This document shows, one piece after another, positions 15,304-21,827 of a stretch of DNA of 22,972 nucleotides. Numbering within the stretch: the first letter of the stretch is position 1; the number at the start of each line of letters is the position of its first letter. The notes beneath the pieces are model-generated. The model was not told the DNA's origin, ran no database searches, and saw only the letters and a program-made list of their open reading frames with translations. This DNA comes from Akkermansiaceae bacterium UBA7890. Lineage in GTDB: Bacteria; Verrucomicrobiota; Verrucomicrobiia; Verrucomicrobiales; Akkermansiaceae. The stretch is taken from the NCBI GenBank assembly GCA_002501065.1, contig DLRK01000073.1, positions 1 through 22,972 on the forward strand, written 5' to 3'. The translations under genes were made by a program, and so were the position numbers.

Positions 15304-16500
15304 CTAGATCACCCCCAGTTCCCGGCCTGTCCGGATGAAGGCCTCCACCGCACGATCGAGGTGCTCCCGGGTGTGGGCGGCCGAAATCTGTGTGCGGATG
15401 CGCGCGGTATCCTGCGGAACCACGGGGTAAAAGAAGCCAATGGCGTAGACCCCGCGCTCAAGGAGTTTCTCCGCGAAGCGCTGCGACAGGGCGGCATCGC
15501 CCAGCATGACGGGAGTGATGGGGTGATCGGCGCCTGCTATCCGGAAGCCGGTCTGGGCCATGGCCTCCCGAAAATAGGCGGTGTTGTCCTTTACGCGGTC
15601 GGCCAACCCGGTGGAGGACTCCAGTAACTCGAAGACCTTGAGCGAGGCGGCCGCGATGGCCGGAGCCAGGCTGTTGGAGAAAAGGTAGGGGCGAGAACGC
15701 TGGCGCAACAGATCAATGATCTCCCTGCGTCCCGAGGTGTAGCCCCCGGAAGCACCCCCGAGCGCCTTGCCCAGGGTGGAGGTGGTGAGATCGATCCTGC
15801 CGAAGAGATCGCAATGCTCGTGCGTGCCACGTCCCCTCGATCCAAGAAATCCGGTGGCGTGACAGTCATCAAAATGCACGAGCGCGTCATACCTGGCAGC
15901 CAGTTCGTGAATACCATCGAGCTGCGCGATCACCCCATCCATGGAGAATACCCCGTCGGAAGTGATCAGCTTCTGCCGGGCTCCAGCGGCCTCCGCCTCC
16001 TGCAACCTGGCTTCAAGATCGGACAGATCGTTGTTATCATAGCGATAGCGCTGCGCCTTGCAGAGCCGGACTCCATCAATGATGGAGGCGTGATTGAGAC
16101 TGTCGGAAATGACGGCATCCTCGGCGGTGAGGAGCGTCTCAAAAAGACCTCCATTGGCGTCAAAACAGGAGGGATAGAGGATGGTGTCTTCGGTACCCAG
16201 AAAAGCAGTGATGGTCTCCTCCAGCTGGCGGTGCACGCTCTGGCTGCCACAGATGAACCGCACCGACGCCGTCCCGAACCCCCAGCGCTCCAGGGCTGCA
16301 CGCGCTGCTTCCACCACCTCGGGATGGTCAGCCAGGCCCAGGTAATTGTTGGCGCACATGTTGAGGACTTCACGCCCGTCCTGCAGCGTGATGAGGGCAC
16401 TCTGTGAGGAGCCTAAAAAGCGCTCCTGCTTGTAGAGCCCCGCCTGCTTGATCTCCTTGAGAGTGCGGTGGAGCCGGGACTGAAGGGCGGTGGAAAACAC
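15304..16500 (-). CDS. kbl: Glycine C-acetyltransferase (2-amino-3-ketobutyrate CoA ligase, Kbl)
   Basis: This PLP enzyme of the alpha-oxoamine synthase family splits 2-amino-3-ketobutyrate with CoA into glycine and acetyl-CoA, the second step of threonine degradation. The product has 398 residues, as I recall for the E. coli enzyme, and matches it very closely in long blocks: CANNYLGLADHP (49-60), GTASVRFICGSQSVH (76-90), SCFDANGGLFETLL (111-124), LNHASIIDGVRLCKA (135-149), the Schiff-base lysine K245 in STLGKALGGASGGYTSG, RSRPYLFSNSLAPAI, and GFFYPVVP near the end. These distinguish it from BioF and HemA. The start is GTG without a ribosome site. Threonine dehydrogenase (tdh), the usual neighbour, is not adjacent. 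Confidence 0.95.
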   Translation of the reverse strand: MFSTALQSRLHRTLKEIKQAGLYKQERFLGSSQSALITLQDGREVLNMCANNYLGLADHPEVVEAARAALERWGFGTASVRFICGSQSVHRQLEETITAFLGTEDTILYPSCFDANGGLFETLLTAEDAVISDSLNHASIIDGVRLCKAQRYRYDNNDLSDLEARLQEAEAAGARQKLITSDGVFSMDGVIAQLDGIHELAARYDALVHFDDCHATGFLGSRGRGTHEHCDLFGRIDLTTSTLGKALGGASGGYTSGRREIIDLLRQRSRPYLFSNSLAPAIAAASLKVFELLESSTGLADRVKDNTAYFREAMAQTGFRIAGADHPITPVMLGDAALSQRFAEKLLERGVYAIGFFYPVVPQDTARIRTQISAAHTREHLDRAVEAFIRTGRELGVI

Positions 16501-16607
16501 AGCTGGATTAGAACGCCTAATGCGGCCGAATGAACGCGAATTCTTGCTGATTTATCCGGTTCTCATCATTTGCATGACAGGAACCATGAACAGGACCCTG
16601 CTCCTTC

Positions 16608-16629
16608 CCGGAGCCGCCTTGCCCTCCGG
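16608..16629 (-). other. Stem-loop between lysC and kbl
   Basis: CCGGAG (16608-16613) and CTCCGG (16624-16629) form a perfect 6-bp GC-rich stem with a 10-base loop, 20 bases after the lysC stop. A weaker GGCC stem lies next to it. No T run follows on the minus strand, so it may slow transcription or protect a 3' end rather than act as a classical terminator. Confidence 0.35.
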
Positions 16630-16648
16630 CCCCGCAGGCCGACTCACT

Positions 16649-17872
16649 CTATGCCGGAGCACTGTCCAGGCCGAACACCGCATGCACCACGCGGGCCGCA
16701 TCTTCAATTCGCGTTTCCTCCACCGTGACCGAAATCTTGATCTCGGAAGTGCTGATCATCCCGATGTTGATTCCGCCCTCGCCCAGAGCCTTGAACATCT
16801 GGGCCGCCACCCCGGAGTGCGAGCGCATCCCGATGCCGACCACTGAGAGTTTCGCGATGCCCGCCTCGGTCTCAAGGTTGGCCTCCCCGCCCAGTTCCGA
16901 GAGAACCGGCTTGAGCGCAGCCTGGGCCCGTCCGAGGTCGTTGGTGTGCATCGTGAACGAATGGCGGGCATAGCCATCGTGCGCAATATTGGAAACGATC
17001 ATGTCGATATTGATCTCATCGTCCCCCAGCACCCCGAGGATGCGGCCGGACATTCCTGGTTCGTCGGGGATGCCGGTGATGGTAACGCGGGCTTGGGAGC
17101 GCTCGATGGAGACTCCTCGGATGACGACAGCTTCCATGGCTTCGTGTTCTTCTGTCACAATAGTACCGGGGTTGTTGTTAAGGGAGGAACGGACTTCAAA
17201 TTTCACGCCGTACTTCTTGGCGAATTCGACTGAGCGCGACTGCATCACCTTGGTGCCGACAGAGGCGAGTTCGAGGAGTTCGTCGTAGGAAATCTCGGGG
17301 AGTTTGCGCGCATCCGGCACCACGCGGGGATCAGCAGTGTAGACCCCATCGACATCGGTGAGGATCTGACACAGGTCGGCATTGACCGATGAGGCGAAGG
17401 CGATTGCGGAAAGGTCTGATCCCCCGCGACCGAGGGTCTGGATCAGGCCTTCTTCGTTGACTCCCTGGAACCCTGCCACAATGACCACCTTGCCTTCCTT
17501 CAGGTAGCGCTGGCTGAGAGTGGAGTCGATGGTTTCGATCCGCGCCCTGGTGTGGGACCCGGAGGTCTTCATTCCCGCCTGGCGGCCCGTGATGGAGACC
17601 GCCTTCACTCCGATCTGATTGAGAGCCATGGTCACCAGGGCGATGGACTGCTGCTCGCCGGTCGAAAGCAGGACATCCATTTCACGATCGGGCGGCTCCT
17701 CGCAGATTTCCTGCGCCATGGCGATGAGCTTGTCGGTCACCCCTCCCATGGCCGACACCACCACCGCGACTTCGTTCCCTTCATCCAGCAGGGACTTGAT
17801 GCGCCTGGCGACATTACGGATGCGCTCAAAGGAGTCGACCGAGGTGCCGCCGTATTTCTGAACGATGAGCAT
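16649..17872 (-). CDS. lysC: Aspartokinase (LysC)
   Basis: Aspartokinase phosphorylates aspartate, the first step to lysine, threonine, methionine and diaminopimelate. From ATG 17872 the product has 407 residues. It begins MLIVQKYGGTSV with the ATP-site lysine K6, then VVVSAMGGVTDKL (37-49), STGEQQS (70-76), GRGGSDLSA (148-156) and TDVDGVYTADPR (172-183). Two ACT domains follow (about 262-325, with IPDEPGMSGRILG, and 342-405, with GMRSHSGVAAQMFKAL); these normally bind lysine and/or threonine for feedback inhibition. This is the standalone short aspartokinase type, not fused to homoserine dehydrogenase; hom is separate at 20100-21425. The longer frame to 17986 adds a non-conserved leader and is rejected. 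Confidence 0.96.
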   Translation of the reverse strand: MLIVQKYGGTSVDSFERIRNVARRIKSLLDEGNEVAVVVSAMGGVTDKLIAMAQEICEEPPDREMDVLLSTGEQQSIALVTMALNQIGVKAVSITGRQAGMKTSGSHTRARIETIDSTLSQRYLKEGKVVIVAGFQGVNEEGLIQTLGRGGSDLSAIAFASSVNADLCQILTDVDGVYTADPRVVPDARKLPEISYDELLELASVGTKVMQSRSVEFAKKYGVKFEVRSSLNNNPGTIVTEEHEAMEAVVIRGVSIERSQARVTITGIPDEPGMSGRILGVLGDDEINIDMIVSNIAHDGYARHSFTMHTNDLGRAQAALKPVLSELGGEANLETEAGIAKLSVVGIGMRSHSGVAAQMFKALGEGGINIGMISTSEIKISVTVEETRIEDAARVVHAVFGLDSAPA

Positions 17873-18059
17873 GAGAAACAAGGGGAAGCCCTGCCCGCAT
17901 CCATCGGCCCCGTCATGGACGGACGGGAACGAAGTATCGCGTAACCAGAGCGCTGACGGGTTAGCGGTCCCCGGCGACAAGGACAAGCTTCAGTTTCCGA
18001 TTTAACCCTCCGGACATCCCAGACGCCGGCTCAGGAAAGCTGGCCAACATCCGGATCGC

Positions 18060-19076
18060 CTACTTCGCCAACGGCACGATCGGCGTCTCCCACCCTGCCA
18101 TGTCTGCGGGCCTGGTTCCCGGTTTGCGCCGACCACCGCCCCTGCCCCAGGTCGGATTGAAGGGACCAACCAGGCCGACCTCGGCACCGGGAACGATCTG
18201 GTCCTCCAGTCCCGCTGCCCAGAAGCACCCATTTATGAGAAGCCGCCGGTAGCCTTCGCTGAGGATGTCATTGGAGGCCCCGTAGGTGCTGGTGAAGACA
18301 CGCCCCTGCTTTCCCGACTTGCCCCGGTAGCTGCGTGTCCAGGCACCGGGCACCGGAGGCATTTTCTGGTTGGGCGGGGAGTCCGGCGTCATCCCCTGCA
18401 AGGGCTGGGCCATGGCGAGAACGGTGCTGGGGGCAAGGGGGGCCGCCTTGTAACCACCGCACTGGGCCCACATGTCCTTTACCCCTCGCAGGATGGGGTG
18501 GTCCTTCTGGTCGGGCACGATATCGAGACGGGTACTCTGGCGATGGTTGCCGCCGTAGTGGCCGGCCCACTTTTCGCCCAGGACCTGGCGCCCCCAACCG
18601 CCCTTGTATTCCTCTCCGCCATAACCGTTGCCATACCTGGCCCACTTGCTGTTGCCCGGGATTTGAAACCCATGAGTGGCCGTGCGCAGACCGACAATGG
18701 GCCCTCCCCGGTCCAGGTAATCGACGAAGTGCTGCATCTGCTCGTCGGGCCAGTTCTGGAAGCGGGTGAAGACCACCATGAGATCTGCCGACTTGAGAGC
18801 TTCCAGGCCCGGGACATTGGAGTGCCCCGGGACAATTTCACCCTTGTCGTTCACTCCGAAGAGGACAGTACATTTGAACCCATGATGCCTGGCCAGGATC
18901 CGGGCGAGGGCGGGGAGGGTTTCCTCCGACTTGTACTCATGATCGCTGGCGATAAAGACGAGATGCTTGCCCTTCCCCGCTCCCTTGGAACCTTCATATA
19001 CGAGCGAACCAGCTGAAACCATACAGGTCAGCAGGGCAGAGAGAGCGACGGACGGGAGCAGACGGGCAATCTTCAT
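18060..19076 (-). CDS. Secreted ThuA-like domain protein
   Basis: The 338-residue product has a signal peptide (MKIARLLPSVALSALLTCMVSA, split here as a basic start plus hydrophobic core; probable cleavage near residue 22) and then a ThuA-like, glutamine-amidotransferase-fold domain (about 38-310). Typical blocks are HLVFIASDHEYKSEETLPAL (38-57), VVFTRFQNWPDEQMQHFVDYL (split: VVFTRF, 101-106, and the following WPDEQM), GGPIVGLRTATHGF (124-137) and late GRVFTSTYG. Such proteins are abundant in Verrucomicrobia and Planctomycetes and are usually linked to sugar or cofactor turnover, but their reaction is mostly undefined. It probably acts in the periplasm. ATG 19076 gives the signal peptide. It is divergent from the pilin-like gene. 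Confidence 0.9.
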   Translation of the reverse strand: MKIARLLPSVALSALLTCMVSAGSLVYEGSKGAGKGKHLVFIASDHEYKSEETLPALARILARHHGFKCTVLFGVNDKGEIVPGHSNVPGLEALKSADLMVVFTRFQNWPDEQMQHFVDYLDRGGPIVGLRTATHGFQIPGNSKWARYGNGYGGEEYKGGWGRQVLGEKWAGHYGGNHRQSTRLDIVPDQKDHPILRGVKDMWAQCGGYKAAPLAPSTVLAMAQPLQGMTPDSPPNQKMPPVPGAWTRSYRGKSGKQGRVFTSTYGASNDILSEGYRRLLINGCFWAAGLEDQIVPGAEVGLVGPFNPTWGRGGGRRKPGTRPADMAGWETPIVPLAK

Positions 19077-19101
19077 GAGTCCAAAACTAGAATCCTGCAG
19101 G

Positions 19102-19117
19102 GAGCTTCTGCAAGCTC
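19102..19117. repeat. Inverted repeat GAGCTT-CTGC-AAGCTC upstream of the ThuA gene
   Basis: Perfect 6-bp arms with a 4-base centre, 26 bases upstream of the ThuA start. It may be an operator or a small RNA hairpin; no function is known. Confidence 0.3.
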
Positions 19118-19157
19118 TCTTGACCTCATGAAATGGTGAGTTGCCCGCTGGCACAGA

Positions 19158-19179
19158 CCCATTTGCCACTGCAAATGGG
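19158..19179. repeat. Perfect 9-bp inverted repeat in the ThuA/pilin intergenic region
   Basis: CCCATTTGC, then CACT, then GCAAATGGG: perfect 9-bp arms and a 4-base loop. It lies between divergent genes, so it is well placed to be a shared operator. No T run follows in either direction, which argues against an intrinsic terminator. Confidence 0.6.
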
Positions 19180-19272
19180 ACAATTGGGGTATGGAGGGGC
19201 GGAATTGTAGGCTTGCAAGTGGGTTGTGCAGGAGGTGGGTTATCTCAGGTCACGCCTCCGCACCTTCCTCCC

Positions 19273-20049
19273 ATGAACAATCGTCGCAGATCCAATCCGG
19301 CCCTCCGCTCCGGGAAATCACGCATGATGGAGATCCTTGTTGGGGCCGCCGTACTGGTCATCGCCATCGGTATCGGCACGACCATCATGAACTCTGGAAA
19401 GATCAAGCGGAACAAGGCCGAAGCCCTCAAGAAAATGAGGAGCATCGGTGAGGCCCTGAAAGGCTACCTCGACGACAGCGGTGGGGTATTTCCCCTTGAG
19501 GACGCCCCCGGCAAGGATGACTGGCTCAACGCAGCCAAGCCGGAGGCCGAGACGGTCTGGTACAATGCCCTCACCACAAAGATCGGCGGGACCCCGGTAA
19601 GCGAACTGGGCGACAACCCCGCCTCGCAATTCTACCAGAAGAGCTATCCCCTTTTCCTCTCCGGCGCGGCCTATCCCAAGACCAAAAGGGAAGGAAAACC
19701 CTACTTCGCCTTCGGGTTCAACAGCAGCCTGCAGGTCAAGGCCGAAGATGGAACGGAGTCCCCCGCCAATCTCGCCGGCATCCAACATCAGGACCGAACC
19801 GTGGCCTTTCTTGAGCGCGGGGTGAAGAAGGGCGAGAAGACAAACAAGCTCCAGGGCGGATTTGATGGTGGATCCAAGGCCAATGCCAAGAATTTCGTGG
19901 GGCGCTACAAGGGCAAGGGCCACGTCCTGTTCATCGACGGCCACGTGGAGGAGTTCAGCTTCGAGGATCTCACCGATGCCATGGGCCAGGCCGTCAACGG
20001 CCAGAACAATGTCTACTGGACCGGCGATCCTGACAAGCGGCCCAACTAG
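19273..20049 (+). CDS. Type IV pilin-like/H-X9-DG-like protein with degenerate prepilin site
   Basis: The 258-residue product has a basic N-terminus, a hydrophobic helix (about 19-36), then KIKRNKAEALKKMRSIGEALKGYLDDSGGVFP, shown here only to residue 73 in parts: NKAEALKKM and LKGYLDDSGG. This resembles the N-terminal helix of verrucomicrobial and planctomycete pseudopilins. The C-terminus has VLFIDGHVEEF (218-228), the end of an H-X9-DG motif whose His is replaced by Tyr212. The peptidase motif is not canonical: where GFTLIE is expected it has KSRMME, keeping only Glu20. It may be an uncleaved membrane protein derived from a pseudopilin. ATG 19273 lacks a ribosome site; the upstream extension is not pilin-like. 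Confidence 0.75.
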   Translation: MNNRRRSNPALRSGKSRMMEILVGAAVLVIAIGIGTTIMNSGKIKRNKAEALKKMRSIGEALKGYLDDSGGVFPLEDAPGKDDWLNAAKPEAETVWYNALTTKIGGTPVSELGDNPASQFYQKSYPLFLSGAAYPKTKREGKPYFAFGFNSSLQVKAEDGTESPANLAGIQHQDRTVAFLERGVKKGEKTNKLQGGFDGGSKANAKNFVGRYKGKGHVLFIDGHVEEFSFEDLTDAMGQAVNGQNNVYWTGDPDKRPN

Positions 20050-20090
20050 GGGAAGCGGGGGTATCAAGGTGGACGCGTGATCTGGAGGCC

Positions 20091-20098
20091 GGGGGGGG
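20091..20098. repeat. Run of eight G beside the hom stop
   Basis: Eight G between flanking GGCC sequences, one base before the hom stop codon on the plus strand, in the 50-base gap between convergent genes. It is non-coding and could be prone to slippage or sequencing error. Confidence 0.6.
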
Positions 20099-20099
20099 C

Positions 20100-21425
20100 C
20101 TACAGCGTCTCGATACGGAAGACCACGGGGCGCTCGGTCACGCAATCGAGGGATTCGATCTTCTTCAGGGCCCCCTTGAGAACTCCAAAAGGGCAGGTGT
20201 GCAGGAGGAAAACCATGTCGACGAACTCGGCATCAGGCTGAGCGGGATCAACCGGAGAGTGCGTTCCGCTGATTCCGATGCCGGCCTCGGCCAGCAACGA
20301 GGCGATATCAGCCACCACGCCAGGGCGATCGGTCACCGGAAAGCGCACGTAGTATGCGGTCTCACTCTCGGCGATGGGCTTGAGGGTTCCCTTTTCCCGG
20401 TAGGGCAGGAACCCACGGTGGCCGGATCCCCTGCCCTGCCGTAGAAAGCGTCCCGCTTCCACCAGATCGGCCACTACCGAAGAGGCGGTGGGATCCTGTC
20501 CCGCACCCCGTCCGTAGAAGAGGGCATCGCCAATCCCGTCCCCCCGCACCGCCACCGCATTGAAGACGTCATTGACTGAGGCGAGAATGTGCGATTTGGG
20601 AATGAAGGAAGGCTGGGTACGGATCTCGATGGAACCGTCCCCGTGTTCGCGCACGATGCACAGGAGCTTCACCACGTAACCAAGATCCTTTGCGAAGCGG
20701 ATGTCGAGGGGACGGACGTACTCGATTCCGCGAACGTAGACCTGTTCCGCATCAATGAGAAATCCATGGACGATCGTCCCCAGCAGAATCGCCTTGTGGG
20801 CAGCGTCCCATCCATTGACATCGAGAGTTTCGTCAACCTCGGCATAACCCAGTTCCTTGGCTTCCCTGAGCGCGGCGGGGTAATCGAGCTCCCCCTCCGT
20901 CATGCGCATGAGGATGTAGTTGGAGGTGCCGTTAATGATCCCGGTTATCGAACTGACGCGATTGCCCACCAGGGATTCCTGCACCGCCTTGATGATGGGA
21001 ATTCCTCCCGCCACCGCCGCTTCGAAATGAATGGGGGTATCGTGTTCACGGGAGAGCGCAAACAGATCGCCTCCCCGCTCTGCCAGGAGCGCCTTGTTGC
21101 CGGTAACCACCGGCTTGCCGGCCGTGAGCGCCGCGGCTACCAGTTCGTAGGCCGCGTCCGTTCCACCGATCAACTCCACCACCACATCCACGGAGGGGTC
21201 TTCAACCATCGCACGCCAGTCGGTCGTAAAGAGCTCAGCTGGTGCGGTTGCCTCCCGCTCCTTCTCAGGATCCCTTACGACAATCCGGCGGATCTCAAAC
21301 TTCAACCCGTCCCCGGTGCGATCCGCAATCAGGCCTCCGCTGCGCACCAGGGTATTCCAGACCCCGGATCCGACCGTGCCGAATCCTGCCAGACCAATGC
21401 CGATGGTGTCGCAGCTCGCGCTCAC
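20100..21425 (-). CDS. hom: Homoserine dehydrogenase (Hom)
   Basis: Hom reduces aspartate semialdehyde to homoserine with NAD(P)H, leading to threonine and methionine. From GTG 21425 the product has 441 residues. The dinucleotide loop is GLAGFGTVGSGV (11-22). It is followed by VVELIGGTDAAYELV (82-96), GNKALLA with K111 (109-115), GIINGTSNYILMRM (162-175), the catalytic stretch DETLDVNGWDAAHKA (198-212), and a C-terminal ACT domain (about 357-440; YYVRFPVTDRPGVVADIA) that suggests threonine feedback. This is the monofunctional type. TTG 21467 would add 14 residues; GTG was chosen because homologues normally begin just before the TIGIGLAGFG strand. Neither start has a ribosome site. Confidence 0.95.
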   Translation of the reverse strand: MSASCDTIGIGLAGFGTVGSGVWNTLVRSGGLIADRTGDGLKFEIRRIVVRDPEKEREATAPAELFTTDWRAMVEDPSVDVVVELIGGTDAAYELVAAALTAGKPVVTGNKALLAERGGDLFALSREHDTPIHFEAAVAGGIPIIKAVQESLVGNRVSSITGIINGTSNYILMRMTEGELDYPAALREAKELGYAEVDETLDVNGWDAAHKAILLGTIVHGFLIDAEQVYVRGIEYVRPLDIRFAKDLGYVVKLLCIVREHGDGSIEIRTQPSFIPKSHILASVNDVFNAVAVRGDGIGDALFYGRGAGQDPTASSVVADLVEAGRFLRQGRGSGHRGFLPYREKGTLKPIAESETAYYVRFPVTDRPGVVADIASLLAEAGIGISGTHSPVDPAQPDAEFVDMVFLLHTCPFGVLKGALKKIESLDCVTERPVVFRIETL

Positions 21426-21682
21426 AGCAAAGCGATAGCGGATGGAGGGAGAAGCGCAAAGACCCAAAGGTGCAAAAGGTCCACCGAATCCCGGCGAACG
21501 GGGGGCATCGGCACAAGGACGGCAGCGATCTGATTGCGAACTCCACGCACATCCGCAGGCGGACTACGGGAACTGATTGAAGAAATCCCGGATCCGGTGG
21601 AATCCCCGGGATCGACGGAAACGTTGCCGGCCGCGCAGCTGGGAAGGTCTGATTGCGGCCCGAGGGGATCCGAAACCCGGCT

Positions 21683-21701
21683 CTTCCGTTGATGACGGAA
21701 G
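21683..21701. repeat. 7-bp perfect hairpin in the hom/TonB-OmpA intergenic region
   Basis: CTTCCGT, loop TGATG, ACGGAAG. No T run follows on either side, so an operator or RNA structure is more likely than a terminator. Confidence 0.45.
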
Positions 21702-21787
21702 CAGCCAGGGCCTGCTCTGGGCGCCTTTTCCTGCGTCTGGCTGGAAAATTCCGGGCGTTTCGAGCAAGATAATCGCGTTTGTCTGAA

Positions 21788-21815
21788 TTGAGGCCGCGCT
21801 CCGTGGCGTTATACT
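21788..21815 (+). promoter_or_regulatory. Sigma70-like promoter of the TonB-like/OmpA gene
   Basis: TTGAGG (21788-21793) and TATACT (21810-21815) are 16 bases apart; TATACT matches the -10 consensus at 5 of 6 and TTGAGG matches the -35 at 4 of 6. A start about 7 bases after the -10 falls only 5-7 nt before ATG 21828, so the transcript would have a very short leader. Confidence 0.6.
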
Positions 21816-21827
21816 GAACAGGACCGC

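Larger units (their letters stand above)
21426..21827. other. 402-bp intergenic region between divergent hom and the TonB/OmpA gene
   Basis: No convincing gene is seen. It contains the 10-base direct repeat TCTGATTGCG (21529-21538 and 21648-21657), a perfect 7-bp hairpin CTTCCGT-TGATG-ACGGAAG (21683-21701), and a good rightward promoter near 21788-21815. No clear leftward promoter for hom was found. The size is unusual for this compact window. Confidence 0.6.

Noticed and set aside
15304..16500. BioF (8-amino-7-oxononanoate synthase) instead of Kbl
   Set aside because: Same fold and bioA is in the window, but the CANNYLGLADHP, SCFDANGGLFETLL and GFFYPVVP blocks are those of glycine C-acetyltransferase.
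20589..21533. 314-codon plus-strand frame over hom
   Set aside because: Antisense shadow. The opposite frame has all homoserine dehydrogenase motifs.
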